From contig CAWFJZ010000010.1 of the NCBI GenBank assembly GCA_963816315.1, positions 1-64,000 of the forward strand: a stretch of 64,000 nucleotides of DNA, read 5' to 3'. Position numbers and translations under genes: made by a program. Positions 37,964 through 46,805 of the stretch are shown here, one piece after another; within the stretch, counting starts at the first letter, position 1; every line of letters begins with the position of its first letter. Under the pieces are notes generated by a model, which worked only from the letters and a program-made list of their open reading frames with translations, made no database searches and had not been told where the DNA came from. The DNA is from CADEEN01 sp963816315 (GTDB lineage: Bacteria > Pseudomonadota > Gammaproteobacteria > Burkholderiales > Burkholderiaceae_C).

Positions 37964-38755
37964 ATGTCTGATACGCAGCCCGGCATCGAAGCGCTGACCG
38001 CGTGGCTCGAAACGCCGCCTGGGCAGTACCTGCTGGCGTGGGAGCAGGCGCAGCTCGATCGTGTGGTCAGCGATGTCTTCGGCTTTCATGCGCTGCAGAT
38101 CGGCCTGCCCGAACTCGATGCCTTGCGCGCCAACCGCATGCCGCACCGCTGGGTGGCGTTCGATGCCGGGCATGCGCCGCCCGACCCGACAAAGAGGGCG
38201 GCGGTGTTCGCGCATGGCGATGCGTTGCCGTTTGCCGAGCGCAGCCTCGACCTCGTCGTGCTGCCGCACACGTTGGAGCTGGCGCGCGACCCGCACCGCA
38301 CGCTGGCCGAAGTCGAACGTGTGCTGATGCCCGAAGGCCGCGTCGTCATCCTCGGCTTCAACGCTGCCAGCCTGTGGGGCCTGCGCCAGCGCCTGGGCCG
38401 CATGCGTCACCTGGCGGGCGCCAAGCCAGCGTCGTTCCTGCCGCGGCCGGGCGAGTTCATCGGCTACTGGCGGCTGCGCGATTGGCTGCGCCTGCTCAGC
38501 TTCGAAGTCGAGGGCGGGCGCTTCGGCGCCTACCGCCCGGCGATGGGCTCGCAGCGCTGGCTCGACCGCTTTGCCTGGATGGACCGCGTCGGCGACCGCT
38601 GGTGGCCGGTCTTCGGCGCGGTGTACATGGTGGTCGCCGTCAAGCGCGTGCGCGGCATGCGCCTGGTCGGCCTCGCCAAGCGCGAGCGCGCGAAGGCCGT
38701 GGCCGCGCCGGCGGTGGTGACGAACATCCAACGTAAAGAAAAGAGAAGTTCGTGA
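37964..38755 (+). CDS. Class I SAM-dependent methyltransferase
   Basis: A 263-residue methyltransferase of the type found beside rnhA in Burkholderiales. It starts MSDTQPGIEALTAWLETPPGQ and contains FAHGDALPFAERSLDLVVLPHTLELARDPHRTL (motifs III-IV of the methyltransferase-11 fold) and VEGGRFGAYRPA. The glycine-rich motif I is degenerate; the equivalent segment reads VFGFHALQIGLPEL. Substrate unknown. It is divergent from the gloB remnant/mltD pair, with about 80 bases for both promoters. The open frame extends far upstream, but only the ATG at 37964 gives family length. Confidence 0.85.
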   Translation: MSDTQPGIEALTAWLETPPGQYLLAWEQAQLDRVVSDVFGFHALQIGLPELDALRANRMPHRWVAFDAGHAPPDPTKRAAVFAHGDALPFAERSLDLVVLPHTLELARDPHRTLAEVERVLMPEGRVVILGFNAASLWGLRQRLGRMRHLAGAKPASFLPRPGEFIGYWRLRDWLRLLSFEVEGGRFGAYRPAMGSQRWLDRFAWMDRVGDRWWPVFGAVYMVVAVKRVRGMRLVGLAKRERAKAVAAPAVVTNIQRKEKRSS

Positions 38756-38756
38756 G

Positions 38757-38826
38757 CGCCGCACGGACGCTCCGAAGGCGCTCGCTCCCCCTCGGGGGGG
38801 CGGCTCGAAGGGCCTTGGGGGCAACA
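38757..38826. repeat. Palindromic intergenic repeat (CCCCCTCGGGGG core)
   Basis: Fills the gap between the methyltransferase and rnhA. The core pairs CCCCC (38789-38793 region) with GGGGG around a TCG loop, flanked by GGACGCTCC/GGCGCTC-like arms and CCTTGGGGGC. Same family as the copy at 33215-33298 and the one inserted in the RND permease. Confidence 0.6.
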
Positions 38827-38831
38827 CAAAC

Positions 38832-39263
38832 ATGACGATCACGATCTATACCGACGGCGCCTGCAAGGGCAACCCGGGCCCCGGCGGCTGGGGCGCGTGG
38901 CTGAAGAGCTCCGAGCACGAGAAGGAACTCTGGGGCGGCGAGGCAGTCACTACGAACAACCGCATGGAGTTGACGGCGGTCATCGAAGCCCTGGCTGCGT
39001 TGAAGCGCAACAGCCACGTGCAGCTCTACACCGACAGCCAATACGTTCGCCAAGGCATCACGACGTGGATCCACAACTGGAAGCAGCGCGGCTGGAAGAC
39101 TGCCGACAGGCAGCCGGTGAAGAACATCGACCTCTGGCAGCGCCTCGATGCGCTGGCCGCGCAGCACAAGGTCGATTGGCGCTGGGTCAAGGGCCACGCC
39201 GGTGACCCCGGCAACGAGCGCGCCGACGCGCTGGCCAACCGCGGTGCGTCCGAACAGATGTGA
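38832..39263 (+). CDS. rnhA: Ribonuclease HI
   Basis: Degrades the RNA strand of RNA-DNA hybrids. 143 residues with the four catalytic acids: Asp in IYTDGACKGNPGPGGWG (D8), Glu in NNRMELTAVIEAL, Asp in LYTDSQYVRQGI and Asp in GNERADALAN; the handle region WIHNWKQRGWKTADRQPVKN is also present. Starts at the ATG at 38832 immediately after the palindromic repeat. Intact frame. Confidence 0.98.
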   Translation: MTITIYTDGACKGNPGPGGWGAWLKSSEHEKELWGGEAVTTNNRMELTAVIEALAALKRNSHVQLYTDSQYVRQGITTWIHNWKQRGWKTADRQPVKNIDLWQRLDALAAQHKVDWRWVKGHAGDPGNERADALANRGASEQM

Positions 39264-39323
39264 GGTCGCGCAGGCAGTAGCCGACCCGATTCACGGTTGG
39301 CAAGCAAGGGCTACATTGGCCGC

Positions 39324-40589
39324 ATGGCAATGAAGAAACTCCACACCGTGGTGGCCGTGGTCGGCATCGTCGCGGTGGGCGCTGCGGCATGGTGGTGGCA
39401 GCGCGGCGGCGCGGTGGTGGAGCGCAAGGAAGTCAACGCTGCTGCGGGCACCGCGGCACCCGGTGCGGGCACTGCCGCGCGCGGCCAAGGCGCCGCTCCA
39501 GGCGGCCCGGCGGCAGTGGAAGTCGGCAAGGTCGAGGTGCTGCGCATCGAGGACGATGCGCAGGCCGTCGGCAGCTTGCGTGCGGTGCAGAACATCATCC
39601 TGCGCCCCGAGGTCAGCGGGCGCATCACCCGGCTCGGCTTCACCGATGGTGGGCGCGTGAAGAAGGGCCAGTTGCTGGTGCAGCTCGACAACACGCTGCA
39701 GGTGGCGCAACTCAAGCAGGCGCAGGCGCAGTCGAACATCGCGCGCACGAACCTGCAACGCAGCCGTGAATTGCAGGCACAGAACTTCGTCAGCCAGAGC
39801 GCGGTCGATCAGAACGCGGCGGCGCTCGAAGTGGCCGAAGCGCAGGTCTCGCTGGCGCGCGCGCAACTCTCGCGGCTGGCGATCATGGCGCCGTTCGACG
39901 GCATCGTCGGCATCCGCAGCGTCGCCCTCGGCGACTACGTGAAAGACGGCGCCGATCTGGTCAGCCTCGAAGACCGTTCGCGCATGTGGGTCGATTTCCG
40001 TCTGCCCGAGCGCTTTGTCGGCCAGACGAAAGTCGGCCAGGTGGTGCAGGTCTCGCTCGACGCGATGCCGGGGCAGACGTTCGCCGGCAAGGTCGAAGCG
40101 CTCGACGCGCTGGTCGATGCCAACGGCCGCTCGCTGCTCGTGCGCGCGCGCGTCGAGCAACCGGGTGCGGAATTGAAGTCGGGCATGTTCGCGCGGGCGC
40201 GCGTCGTCTTCGCGGTGCGCGAGCGCGCGCTGATGGTGCCCGAAGAGGCCTTGGTGCCGCAGGGCGGCAAGCAGTACCTGATCAAGGCGGTGCCGGCGCC
40301 GGGCGCTGCGGCGTCCGCTGCAGCGAGCAACGGCGCGGGGCCGGCGCTGGTGTCGCAACGCCTCGAAGCCAAGCTCGGCGTGCGCCAGGCCGGCAAGGTG
40401 GAAATTTTGGAAGGCCTGTCGCCGGGCGACCTGATCGTCACTGCCGGCCAGGCGCGCGTGATGCGGGGCGATGCATTGCCGCTGCGCGTGATCGACATCG
40501 ACAAGCCGCAGCCGGCCGGCAAGCCGGCGGGCAGTGCGAGCGCACCGGCGGGCGCCGCTTCGGTGGCGCGCGCCGGCGCTCCGGCATAA
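39324..40589 (+). CDS. RND efflux periplasmic adaptor (HlyD/MexH type)
   Basis: Membrane-fusion protein that links an inner-membrane RND pump to an outer-membrane channel. 421 residues from the ATG at 39324 (MAMKKL is also possible from 39330). N-terminal anchor (about 6-24), then a Gly/Ala-rich linker, lipoyl half-motifs (ILRPEVSGRITRLGFTDGGRVKKGQLLVQLD and, at the end of the hairpin, IMAPFDGIVGIRSVALGDYV), a coiled-coil hairpin (about 130-180), beta-barrel and membrane-proximal domains. The Ala/Pro-rich tail is long. It is followed after 4 bases by the permease gene. No outer-membrane component is encoded beside it. Confidence 0.9.
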   Translation: MAMKKLHTVVAVVGIVAVGAAAWWWQRGGAVVERKEVNAAAGTAAPGAGTAARGQGAAPGGPAAVEVGKVEVLRIEDDAQAVGSLRAVQNIILRPEVSGRITRLGFTDGGRVKKGQLLVQLDNTLQVAQLKQAQAQSNIARTNLQRSRELQAQNFVSQSAVDQNAAALEVAEAQVSLARAQLSRLAIMAPFDGIVGIRSVALGDYVKDGADLVSLEDRSRMWVDFRLPERFVGQTKVGQVVQVSLDAMPGQTFAGKVEALDALVDANGRSLLVRARVEQPGAELKSGMFARARVVFAVRERALMVPEEALVPQGGKQYLIKAVPAPGAAASAAASNGAGPALVSQRLEAKLGVRQAGKVEILEGLSPGDLIVTAGQARVMRGDALPLRVIDIDKPQPAGKPAGSASAPAGAASVARAGAPA

Positions 40590-40593
40590 CGCT

Positions 40594-43500
40594 ATGCGCA
40601 TCTCCGAACTCACCATCCGCCGCCCGGTGCTGGCCTGCGTCATGTCGCTGCTGATCGTGCTCGTCGGCATCGTCTCGTACAACCAGCTCACGGTGCGCGA
40701 GTACCCGCGCATCGACGAACCGGTGGTCACGGTGAGCACGCGCCTGGTCGGCGCTTCTTCGGAAGTGATCGAGTCGCAGATCACCAAGCCGCTCGAAGAC
40801 TCGATCGCCGGCATCGACGGCGTCGATATCCTGACGTCGATCTCGCGCTCGGAGCAGAGCCAGATCACGGTGCGCTTCAAGCTCAGCAAACCGCCCGAAG
40901 CCGCCGCCGCCGATGTGCGCGACCGCGTGGCCCGCGTGCGCAACCGCCTGCCCGAAGCCGCCGACGAGCCGCAGGTGGCCAAGGTGGAAGCCGACGCGTC
41001 GCCCGTCATCTGGCTGGCGTTCACCAGCGACACGATGAGCCCGCTCGAGGTCACCGACATCATCAACCGCGTCGTCAAGCCGCGGCTGCAAACCATTCCC
41101 GGCGTGGCCGACGTGCAGATCGGCGGCGACCGCCGCTACGCGATGCGCATCTGGCTCGACCCGGACCGCTTGGCCGCCTACCGCATCACCGTGGCCGACG
41201 TCGAAGACGCGCTGCGCAAGCAGAACCTCGAAGTGCCGGCCGGCCGCATCGAAAGCCAGCAGCGCGAGTTCTCGGTGACCTCGCGCACCGACTTGAACAC
41301 CGTGCCGCAGTTCGCCGACATCGCGGTCAAGCAGGCCGGCAACTACACCGTGCGCCTGCGCGACGTGGGCCGCGTCGAGGAGTCGGCCGCCAGCGAGCGC
41401 AGCTACGTGCGCCTGAACGGCGTGCCGTCGATCTCCACCGGCATCATCCGCAACGCCACCGCCAACCCGCTCGAAGTCTCGCAAGGCGTTCGCGACCTGA
41501 TGCCGCAGATCCAGCGCGACATCCCGCCTCAGTTGAAGGTCATCCAGGCCAACGACAACTCGGTCTTCATCGACCGCTCGATCAAGAGCGTCTATACGAC
41601 GATTGCCGAGGCGGTGGCGCTCGTTGCGTTGGTCGTGTTCATCTTCCTGCGCACGCTGCGCGCCTCGATCATTCCGCTGGTGACGATTCCGGTGAGCCTG
41701 ATCGGCTCGTTTGCATTGATGGCGGTGGCCGGCTTCACGGTCAACACGCTGACGCTGCTGGCGCTGGTGTTGGCGATCGGCCTCGTCGTCGATGACGCGA
41801 TCGTCGTGCTGGAGAACATCTTCCGCCATATCGAGGAAGGCGCGAGCGCGCCGCCGGGCCGCCCCAAGGCAAGCGAGCCCTCCCTCGGGGAGGTGTCGCC
41901 GCAGGCGACGGTGGGCCATCAGTCGCCGTTCCAGGCGGCGATCAAGGGCGCGCGCGAGATCGCGTTCGCGGTGGTGGCGATGACGCTGACGCTCGCCGCG
42001 GTGTTCGCGCCGCTCGCGTTCACGCCCGGCCGCACCGGCCGCCTCTTCGCCGAGTTCGCGCTGACGCTGGCCGGCGCGGTGATCGTCTCCGGCTTCGTCG
42101 CGCTCACGCTCACGCCGATGATGTGCAGCAAGCTGCTGCGCCACAACGCCAACCCGGGCTGGTTCGACCGCACGATGGAGCGCGTGCTCGTCGGCATGAC
42201 CGCGGGCTACCGCAGCGCGCTCGGCGCGGTGCTCAACCAGCGCTGGATCGTGCTCGTCGTCATGCTGGCCAGCGCCGCCGGCAGCTGGTGGCTGTTCTCC
42301 ACCGCGAAGAGCGAACTGTCGCCGATGGAAGATCGCGGCGTCATCCTGCTGCCCGTCACCGCGCCCGAAGGCTCGACGGTGGAGTACACGCGCCGCTATC
42401 TCGACGCGGTGGGCAACATCGCGGCGCAGCAGCCCGACTTCGACCGCGTCTTCGTTTTTCTCGGGGCGGCGGCGGCAACAGCAGCGTCTCGCAAGGCACG
42501 GTGATCCTGCGCGCCAAGGACTGGAGCGAACGCACGCGCAGCACGCAGGAGGCGGCGCGCGCGATGCAGCCGCAGCTCTCGGCGCTGCCGGGCGTGCAGG
42601 CCTTTCCGATCACGCCGCCGAGCCTCGGCCAAGGCTTCCGCTCGCAGCCGATCAACTTCGTCGTCGTCACCAACGACTAGTACGAAAACCTGCAGCGGGC
42701 GACGCAGGCCATCGTCGCCGAGATGCAGAAGAACCCGGGCTTCATCCAGCCCGACACCGACCTGCGGTTGAACAAACCCGAGCTGCTGATCGAGGTCGAT
42801 CGCGACCGCGCGGCCGACCAGGGCGTGGCGGTCGATCAGGTGGCGCGCACGGTCGAGACGATGCTCGGCGGGCGCAACGTCACGCGCTACAAACGCGGCT
42901 CGGACCAGTACGACGTCATCGTGCAGACGGTGGCCGCCGGCCGTGCGACGCCGGACGACATCGAAAAACTCTTCGTGCGCACGCGCAACGACACGATGGT
43001 GCCGCTGTCGTCGTTGGTCAAGGTGCGCGAGTCGGTGGCGGCGCGCGAGCTGAACCATTTCAACCAGCGCCGCTCGGTGACGATCACTGCCAACCTGGCG
43101 CCGAACTTCGCGCTCGGCGAAGCGCTGGCCTTCATGGACGCGACCGCAGCCAAGGTGCTCGAGCCCGGCTACGCGACCGAACTCAACGGCGTCAGCCGCG
43201 AGTTCCGCGCCTCGAGCGGCGCGTTGGGTTTGGTCTTCGTGCTGGCGCTGGTCTTCATCTTCTTGGTGCTCGCCGCGCAGTTCGAAAGTTTTGTCGATCC
43301 GTTCATCATCCTGCTCGCGGTGCCGCTGTCGATGGTCGGCGCGCTCGCCGCGCTGCAACTCGCCGGCGGCACGCTCAACGTCTATTCGCAGATCGGTTTG
43401 GTGACGCTGATCGGCCTGATCACCAAACACGGCATCCTGATCGTCGAGTTCAGCAACCAGTTGCGGCAGCAGGGCAAGGCGATCCGCGAGGCGGTGATGG

Positions 43501-43757
43501 AGGCGGCGACGCTGCGCCTGCGCCCGATCCTGATGACGACCGGCGCGATGGTGCTCGGCGCTTTGCCCCTTGCGCTGGCGCGCGGCGCCGGCGCCGAGAG
43601 CCGCCAGCAGATCGGCTGGGTCATCGTCGGCGGCATGAGCGTCGGCACACTGCTGACGATCTTCGTCGTGCCGACGGTCTATACCTGGTTCGCGAGGTCG
43701 CGCGTGCCGGGCGAGATCACCGAGCGGGCGATCGAGGACGCGGTGCCGGCGAAGTAG
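40594..43757 (+). pseudogene. RND multidrug efflux permease, disrupted (frameshift, stop codon, internal insertion)
   Basis: Inner-membrane proton/drug antiporter of the AcrB/MexF type, about 1050 codons. Seen: MRISELTIRRPVLACVM, TM4 with the proton-relay pair in IGLVVDDAIVVLENIF, the C-terminal half with GLITKHGILIVEF and a final ARSRVPGEI. Three lesions: (1) about 27 extra residues at 41842-41922 between TM4 and TM5, made of a palindromic repeat; (2) a frame change at about 42463-42470 in a G-rich run; (3) an in-frame TAG at 42678-42680 in VVVTND*YENLQ, where homologues read through. Lesion 2 may be a sequence error, but 1 and 3 are not indels of that kind. The pump may be non-functional. 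Confidence 0.85.
41842..41922 (+). repeat. Palindromic repeat inserted in frame inside the RND permease
   Basis: 81 bases (27 codons) that interrupt the conserved HIEEG...SPFQAAIKGAREI loop. The insert contains GGGCCGCCCCAAGGC, the stem CCTCCC-TCG-GGGAGG (41879-41893) and GTCGCCGCAGGCGAC, all palindromic and like the intergenic repeats elsewhere in the window. Its length is a multiple of three and it has no stop in this frame. Confidence 0.7.
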
Positions 43758-44050
43758 GGCTGCGTCGGGTTGCGGCCCGAAGGCGACGTTCAACGTCCGC
43801 AAAGAACCGTTCGGGCTGAGCTTGTCGAAGCCCCTTTCGCCACCGTTCGGGCTGAGCCTGTCGAAGCCTTCGTGCCTCATGCCAAAGGCTTCGACAGGCT
43901 CAGCCTGGCCCTTCGACAAGCTCAGGGCGAACGGGGGCGGAGAGCATGTCAATGCGAACGGGAGTGGCGACCTGACCGTCGTCAACAGCCGCTCAGGGCC
44001 GCAAGCCAACAGTCGCCAGGCCGTCTCGGTGCTTGCAACTCGTCAACCGT
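43758..44050. repeat. REP-like repeat cluster in the gap after the RND permease
   Basis: The 293-base gap has no gene. It holds four copies of a 17-25-base unit: two direct, CCGTTCGGGCTGAGCTTGTC... at 43807-43830 and 43843-43866, and two inverted, CTTCGACAGGCTCAG at 43889-43905 and CTTCGACAAGCTCAGGGCG... at 43911-43935. Paired units of opposite orientation resemble a BIME and can form hairpins that end or stabilise transcripts from both converging genes. Confidence 0.75.
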
Positions 44051-44398
44051 TCACCCCGCCCGCGACGCCGCATGCACGCCGAACACCCCGATCACGATCA
44101 GGCCGATGCTGACCAGCTTCAGCGCCGTTGCCGGCTCCTTGAAGTACCAGAAGCCGATGGCCGCCGTGGCGACGGTGCCGACGCCGGACCACACCGCATA
44201 AACGACCGACAGGCCGAGCACGCGGATGACGAAGGTGTTGAGGGCGAACGAGACCGCATAGAAGACGAAGATCAGCACTGATGGCGTCATGCGTGTGAAG
44301 CCATCGGACAGGCGCATGCAGACCGTGCCGCAGATTTCGAAGACGATCGCCGCGGCGAGCAGCCACCAGGCTTGCGCGAAGGTCGGCGTGAAGCTCAC
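44051..44398 (-). CDS. Small multidrug resistance (SMR) family transporter
   Basis: A 115-residue protein with four membrane helices. The conserved membrane Glu of SMR pumps is in IVFEICGTVCMRLSDGF (helix 1), and helix 3 has the SVVYAVWSGVGTVATAAIG segment; FKEPATALKLVSIGLIVIGV forms helix 4. The start is a GTG at 44398 that overlaps the moeA stop (GTGA). It is the last gene of the molybdenum-cofactor operon. Substrate could be quaternary amines or guanidinium; sequence alone does not decide. Confidence 0.88.
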   Translation of the reverse strand: MSFTPTFAQAWWLLAAAIVFEICGTVCMRLSDGFTRMTPSVLIFVFYAVSFALNTFVIRVLGLSVVYAVWSGVGTVATAAIGFWYFKEPATALKLVSIGLIVIGVFGVHAASRAG

Positions 44399-45678
44399 AC
44401 CAGGCCGTCGAACGGGATCACATCGACTTCGTCGCCCGCATCGACGTTGCCTTGTTCGTGGTGCAGCACCACCATGCCGTTGGCCACGCTCATCGACGAC
44501 AGAATGCCCGAGCCTTGGCTGCCGGTGATGGCGACTTGCCAGCCGCCGCCGGCGCCGCGCGTGACGATGCCGCGCTGGTACTCGGTGCGGCCGGGTTTCT
44601 TGCGCAGCGGCGTGGTGCAGGCGGCGCGCAGCAGCGGCTGCGTCGCTTCGGTCATGCCGCTCATCGTGCGCAGCGCTTCGCGCACGAAGGCGTAAAACGT
44701 GACCATCACGGCGACCGGGTTGCCGGGCAGGCCGAAGAGGATGGCCTCATGTCCCACATTCGCGATGCGCCCGATCGCCATCGGCCGGCCGGGCCGCATC
44801 GCGATGCGCCAGAACAGCACGTCGCCCAGCTCGGCCATGATCTTCTTCGTGTGGTCGGCCTCGCCGACGGAAACGCCGCCGGAGGTGATGACGGCGTCGG
44901 CACTCGCCGCGGCTTCGCTGAACGCAGCGCGCAGTGCAACGGGGTCGTCGCGCACGACGCCGAGATCGATGACCTCGCAGCCCAGGCGCTGCAACATCCC
45001 CCAGATCGTGTAGCGGTTGCTGTCATAGACGCAGCCGGCATCGAGCGGCTCGCCGATCGAGCGCAGCTCATCGCCGGTGGAGAAGAACGCCACGCGCAGC
45101 TTGCGAAACACCGGCACTTCGGCTTGGCCGAGCGAGGCCAGCAGGCCGAGGTCGGCCGGGCGCAGCAGGCGGCCGTTGCGCAAGGCGGACGAGCCGCGGG
45201 CCAGGTCCTCGCCTTTCAGGCGGCGGTTGTCGCCGACACGCACGACGTTGGCGGGAATGCGCACAGCGCTGTCTTCGGCCTTGGTGAACTCTTGCGGCAC
45301 GACGGTGTCCAGGCCCTCCGGCATCACGGCGCCGGTCATGATGCGCACGCAGTGGCCTGCGGGCACGGTGCCGGAAAACGACTGCCCCGCGAGGCCGGTG
45401 CCGGCGATGCGCAGCACGGTGTCGCCGTTGGCCTGCAAGTCCGCGCCGCGCAGCGCGTAGCCATCCATCGCCGAGTTGTCGTGCGAGGGCACGTCGATCG
45501 CCGAGACGATGTCACGCGCCAACACGCGGCCGAGCGAGGAGCGCAGCGCGATGCTTTCGATGGCCGTCACGCGTGGCACGAGGCGCGCGATGAACTCCTG
45601 CGCCTGCGCCACCGGCAGCGCGTTCGGGTCGTAGCCGGCGACGCAGGAAGCGATCTGTTCGAGGGTCTGGGTCGTCAT
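44395..45678 (-). CDS. moeA: Molybdopterin molybdenumtransferase
   Basis: Inserts molybdate into adenylated molybdopterin, the last step of Mo-cofactor synthesis. 427 residues from the ATG at 45678. Signatures: DVPSHDNSAMDGYALR, VPAGHCVRIMTGAVMPEG, FFSTGDELRSIGEPL, the MPT-binding TSGGVSVGEADHTK and LFGLPGNPVAVMVTF; the C-terminal beta-domain ends VDVIPFDGLV. It overlaps the acetyltransferase stop (ATGA) upstream and the SMR start downstream, so the set is one tightly coupled operon. Confidence 0.96.
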   Translation of the reverse strand: MTTQTLEQIASCVAGYDPNALPVAQAQEFIARLVPRVTAIESIALRSSLGRVLARDIVSAIDVPSHDNSAMDGYALRGADLQANGDTVLRIAGTGLAGQSFSGTVPAGHCVRIMTGAVMPEGLDTVVPQEFTKAEDSAVRIPANVVRVGDNRRLKGEDLARGSSALRNGRLLRPADLGLLASLGQAEVPVFRKLRVAFFSTGDELRSIGEPLDAGCVYDSNRYTIWGMLQRLGCEVIDLGVVRDDPVALRAAFSEAAASADAVITSGGVSVGEADHTKKIMAELGDVLFWRIAMRPGRPMAIGRIANVGHEAILFGLPGNPVAVMVTFYAFVREALRTMSGMTEATQPLLRAACTTPLRKKPGRTEYQRGIVTRGAGGGWQVAITGSQGSGILSSMSVANGMVVLHHEQGNVDAGDEVDVIPFDGLV

Positions 45679-46211
45679 GACAGCTTCGGCAGATTCAGGA
45701 CCATGTGCTGCTTGTCGAGGAAGCGCTCGCCGACGCGCATCGCGCGTGGCTGTGTGCCGAAGACGGCGAACCCGGCGCGTGCGTACAGCCGCTCGGCGGC
45801 GGCGTTGCCGGCGGTCACGGTCAGCGTGAGCTGCTGAAGTTCGGGGTCGGCGCTCGCCCGTTCGATCAGTGCCTCCATCAGCGCGCGGCCAACGCCGCGG
45901 CCGATCTCGTCGGCGTGCACCATCGTGCCGATGACATGGCCGATGTGCCGCACCTTGATGCGCGGATCGCGCTCGAGGGCGACCGCGCCGACGAGCCGGT
46001 CGCCACGAAAGGCGCCGAGCGCGAAGCCGCTGCTGGCGTCGTCGCCGCCCAGGCGGGAGGCATAGCTCTGCGCGCTGCGCTTCGCTTCGGTTGGGGCATC
46101 CGAGTTGAAGGCTTCTTCGTGGTGCGCGAGCGCGTGGTCGCGCAAGGCTTTGTAGGCGTCGAGGTCGCTCAGCTGCAGCTCGCGCACACTCAAATCGGGC
46201 CGCATACTCAT
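45675..46211 (-). CDS. GNAT-family N-acetyltransferase
   Basis: 178 residues from the ATG at 46211 (or 46205). GNAT motifs: LVGAVALERDP (beta4), then the acetyl-CoA loop in VHADEIGRGVGRALMEALI (R/Q-x-x-G-x-G/A), LTLTVTAGNAAAERLYARAGF and FGTQPRAMRVG. Target unknown. It overlaps mobA and moeA by 4 bases on either side, so it is made together with Mo-cofactor enzymes; the link to the cofactor is only contextual. Confidence 0.85.
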   Translation of the reverse strand: MSMRPDLSVRELQLSDLDAYKALRDHALAHHEEAFNSDAPTEAKRSAQSYASRLGGDDASSGFALGAFRGDRLVGAVALERDPRIKVRHIGHVIGTMVHADEIGRGVGRALMEALIERASADPELQQLTLTVTAGNAAAERLYARAGFAVFGTQPRAMRVGERFLDKQHMVLNLPKLS

Positions 46212-46804
46212 CGCTGCAGCTGCGCCAACTCTTGCGCCGTGTTGGCATTGAAAAAAGCCTGTGCATCGGCGAAGCGCACGCCGATGGCCTTGTGCTGCGC
46301 GAACCAGGCGTCGATCTTGCGGCCGCCGCCTTGCATGAAGGCGACGAGGCTTTCCATCAGCTCGCTTTTGAGCAGGCAGAACACGGGATGGGTTTGCTCG
46401 CGGCCGTCGGCTTCGAGCGTCACGGCGTAGGCGATGTCGGCTTGTTGCTCGTCGGCGGCGCGCGCGAGCTGCTCCACCAGGTCGAGCGGAAAGTCCGGCG
46501 TGTCGCAGGGCACGGTGACGAGCCACGGCGTCTGGCACTGCTCAAGGCCCACCAGCACGCCTGCGAGCGGCCCGGCGAAGTCTTGGGTCGAGTCCGGATA
46601 CACCGGCGCGCCCATCGCTTCATAAGCGCCGAGGTTGCGGTTGGCGTTGATCAGCATCGCGCCGACCTGCGGCTGCAATCGCATCAGCGCATGCATCGCC
46701 AGCGGCAGGCCACGGTGGTTCTGCAAGCCTTTATCGACGCCGCCCATGCGGCTGCCGCGGCCGCCGGCGAGGATCAGGCCGGTGATGTCTTGAGATGAAA
46801 TCAC
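46208..46804 (-). CDS. mobA: Molybdenum cofactor guanylyltransferase
   Basis: Adds GMP from GTP to Mo-molybdopterin, giving the bis-MGD cofactor of DMSO-reductase-type enzymes. 198 residues from a GTG at 46804, one base after the moaA stop. The nucleotide-binding signature LILAGGRGSRMGGVDKGL, LINANRNLGAYEAMG, DFAGPLAGVLVGL and VTVPCDTPDFPLDLVEQL are clear. The C-terminus overlaps the acetyltransferase start. Confidence 0.95.
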   Translation of the reverse strand: MISSQDITGLILAGGRGSRMGGVDKGLQNHRGLPLAMHALMRLQPQVGAMLINANRNLGAYEAMGAPVYPDSTQDFAGPLAGVLVGLEQCQTPWLVTVPCDTPDFPLDLVEQLARAADEQQADIAYAVTLEADGREQTHPVFCLLKSELMESLVAFMQGGGRKIDAWFAQHKAIGVRFADAQAFFNANTAQELAQLQR

Positions 46805-46805
46805 T

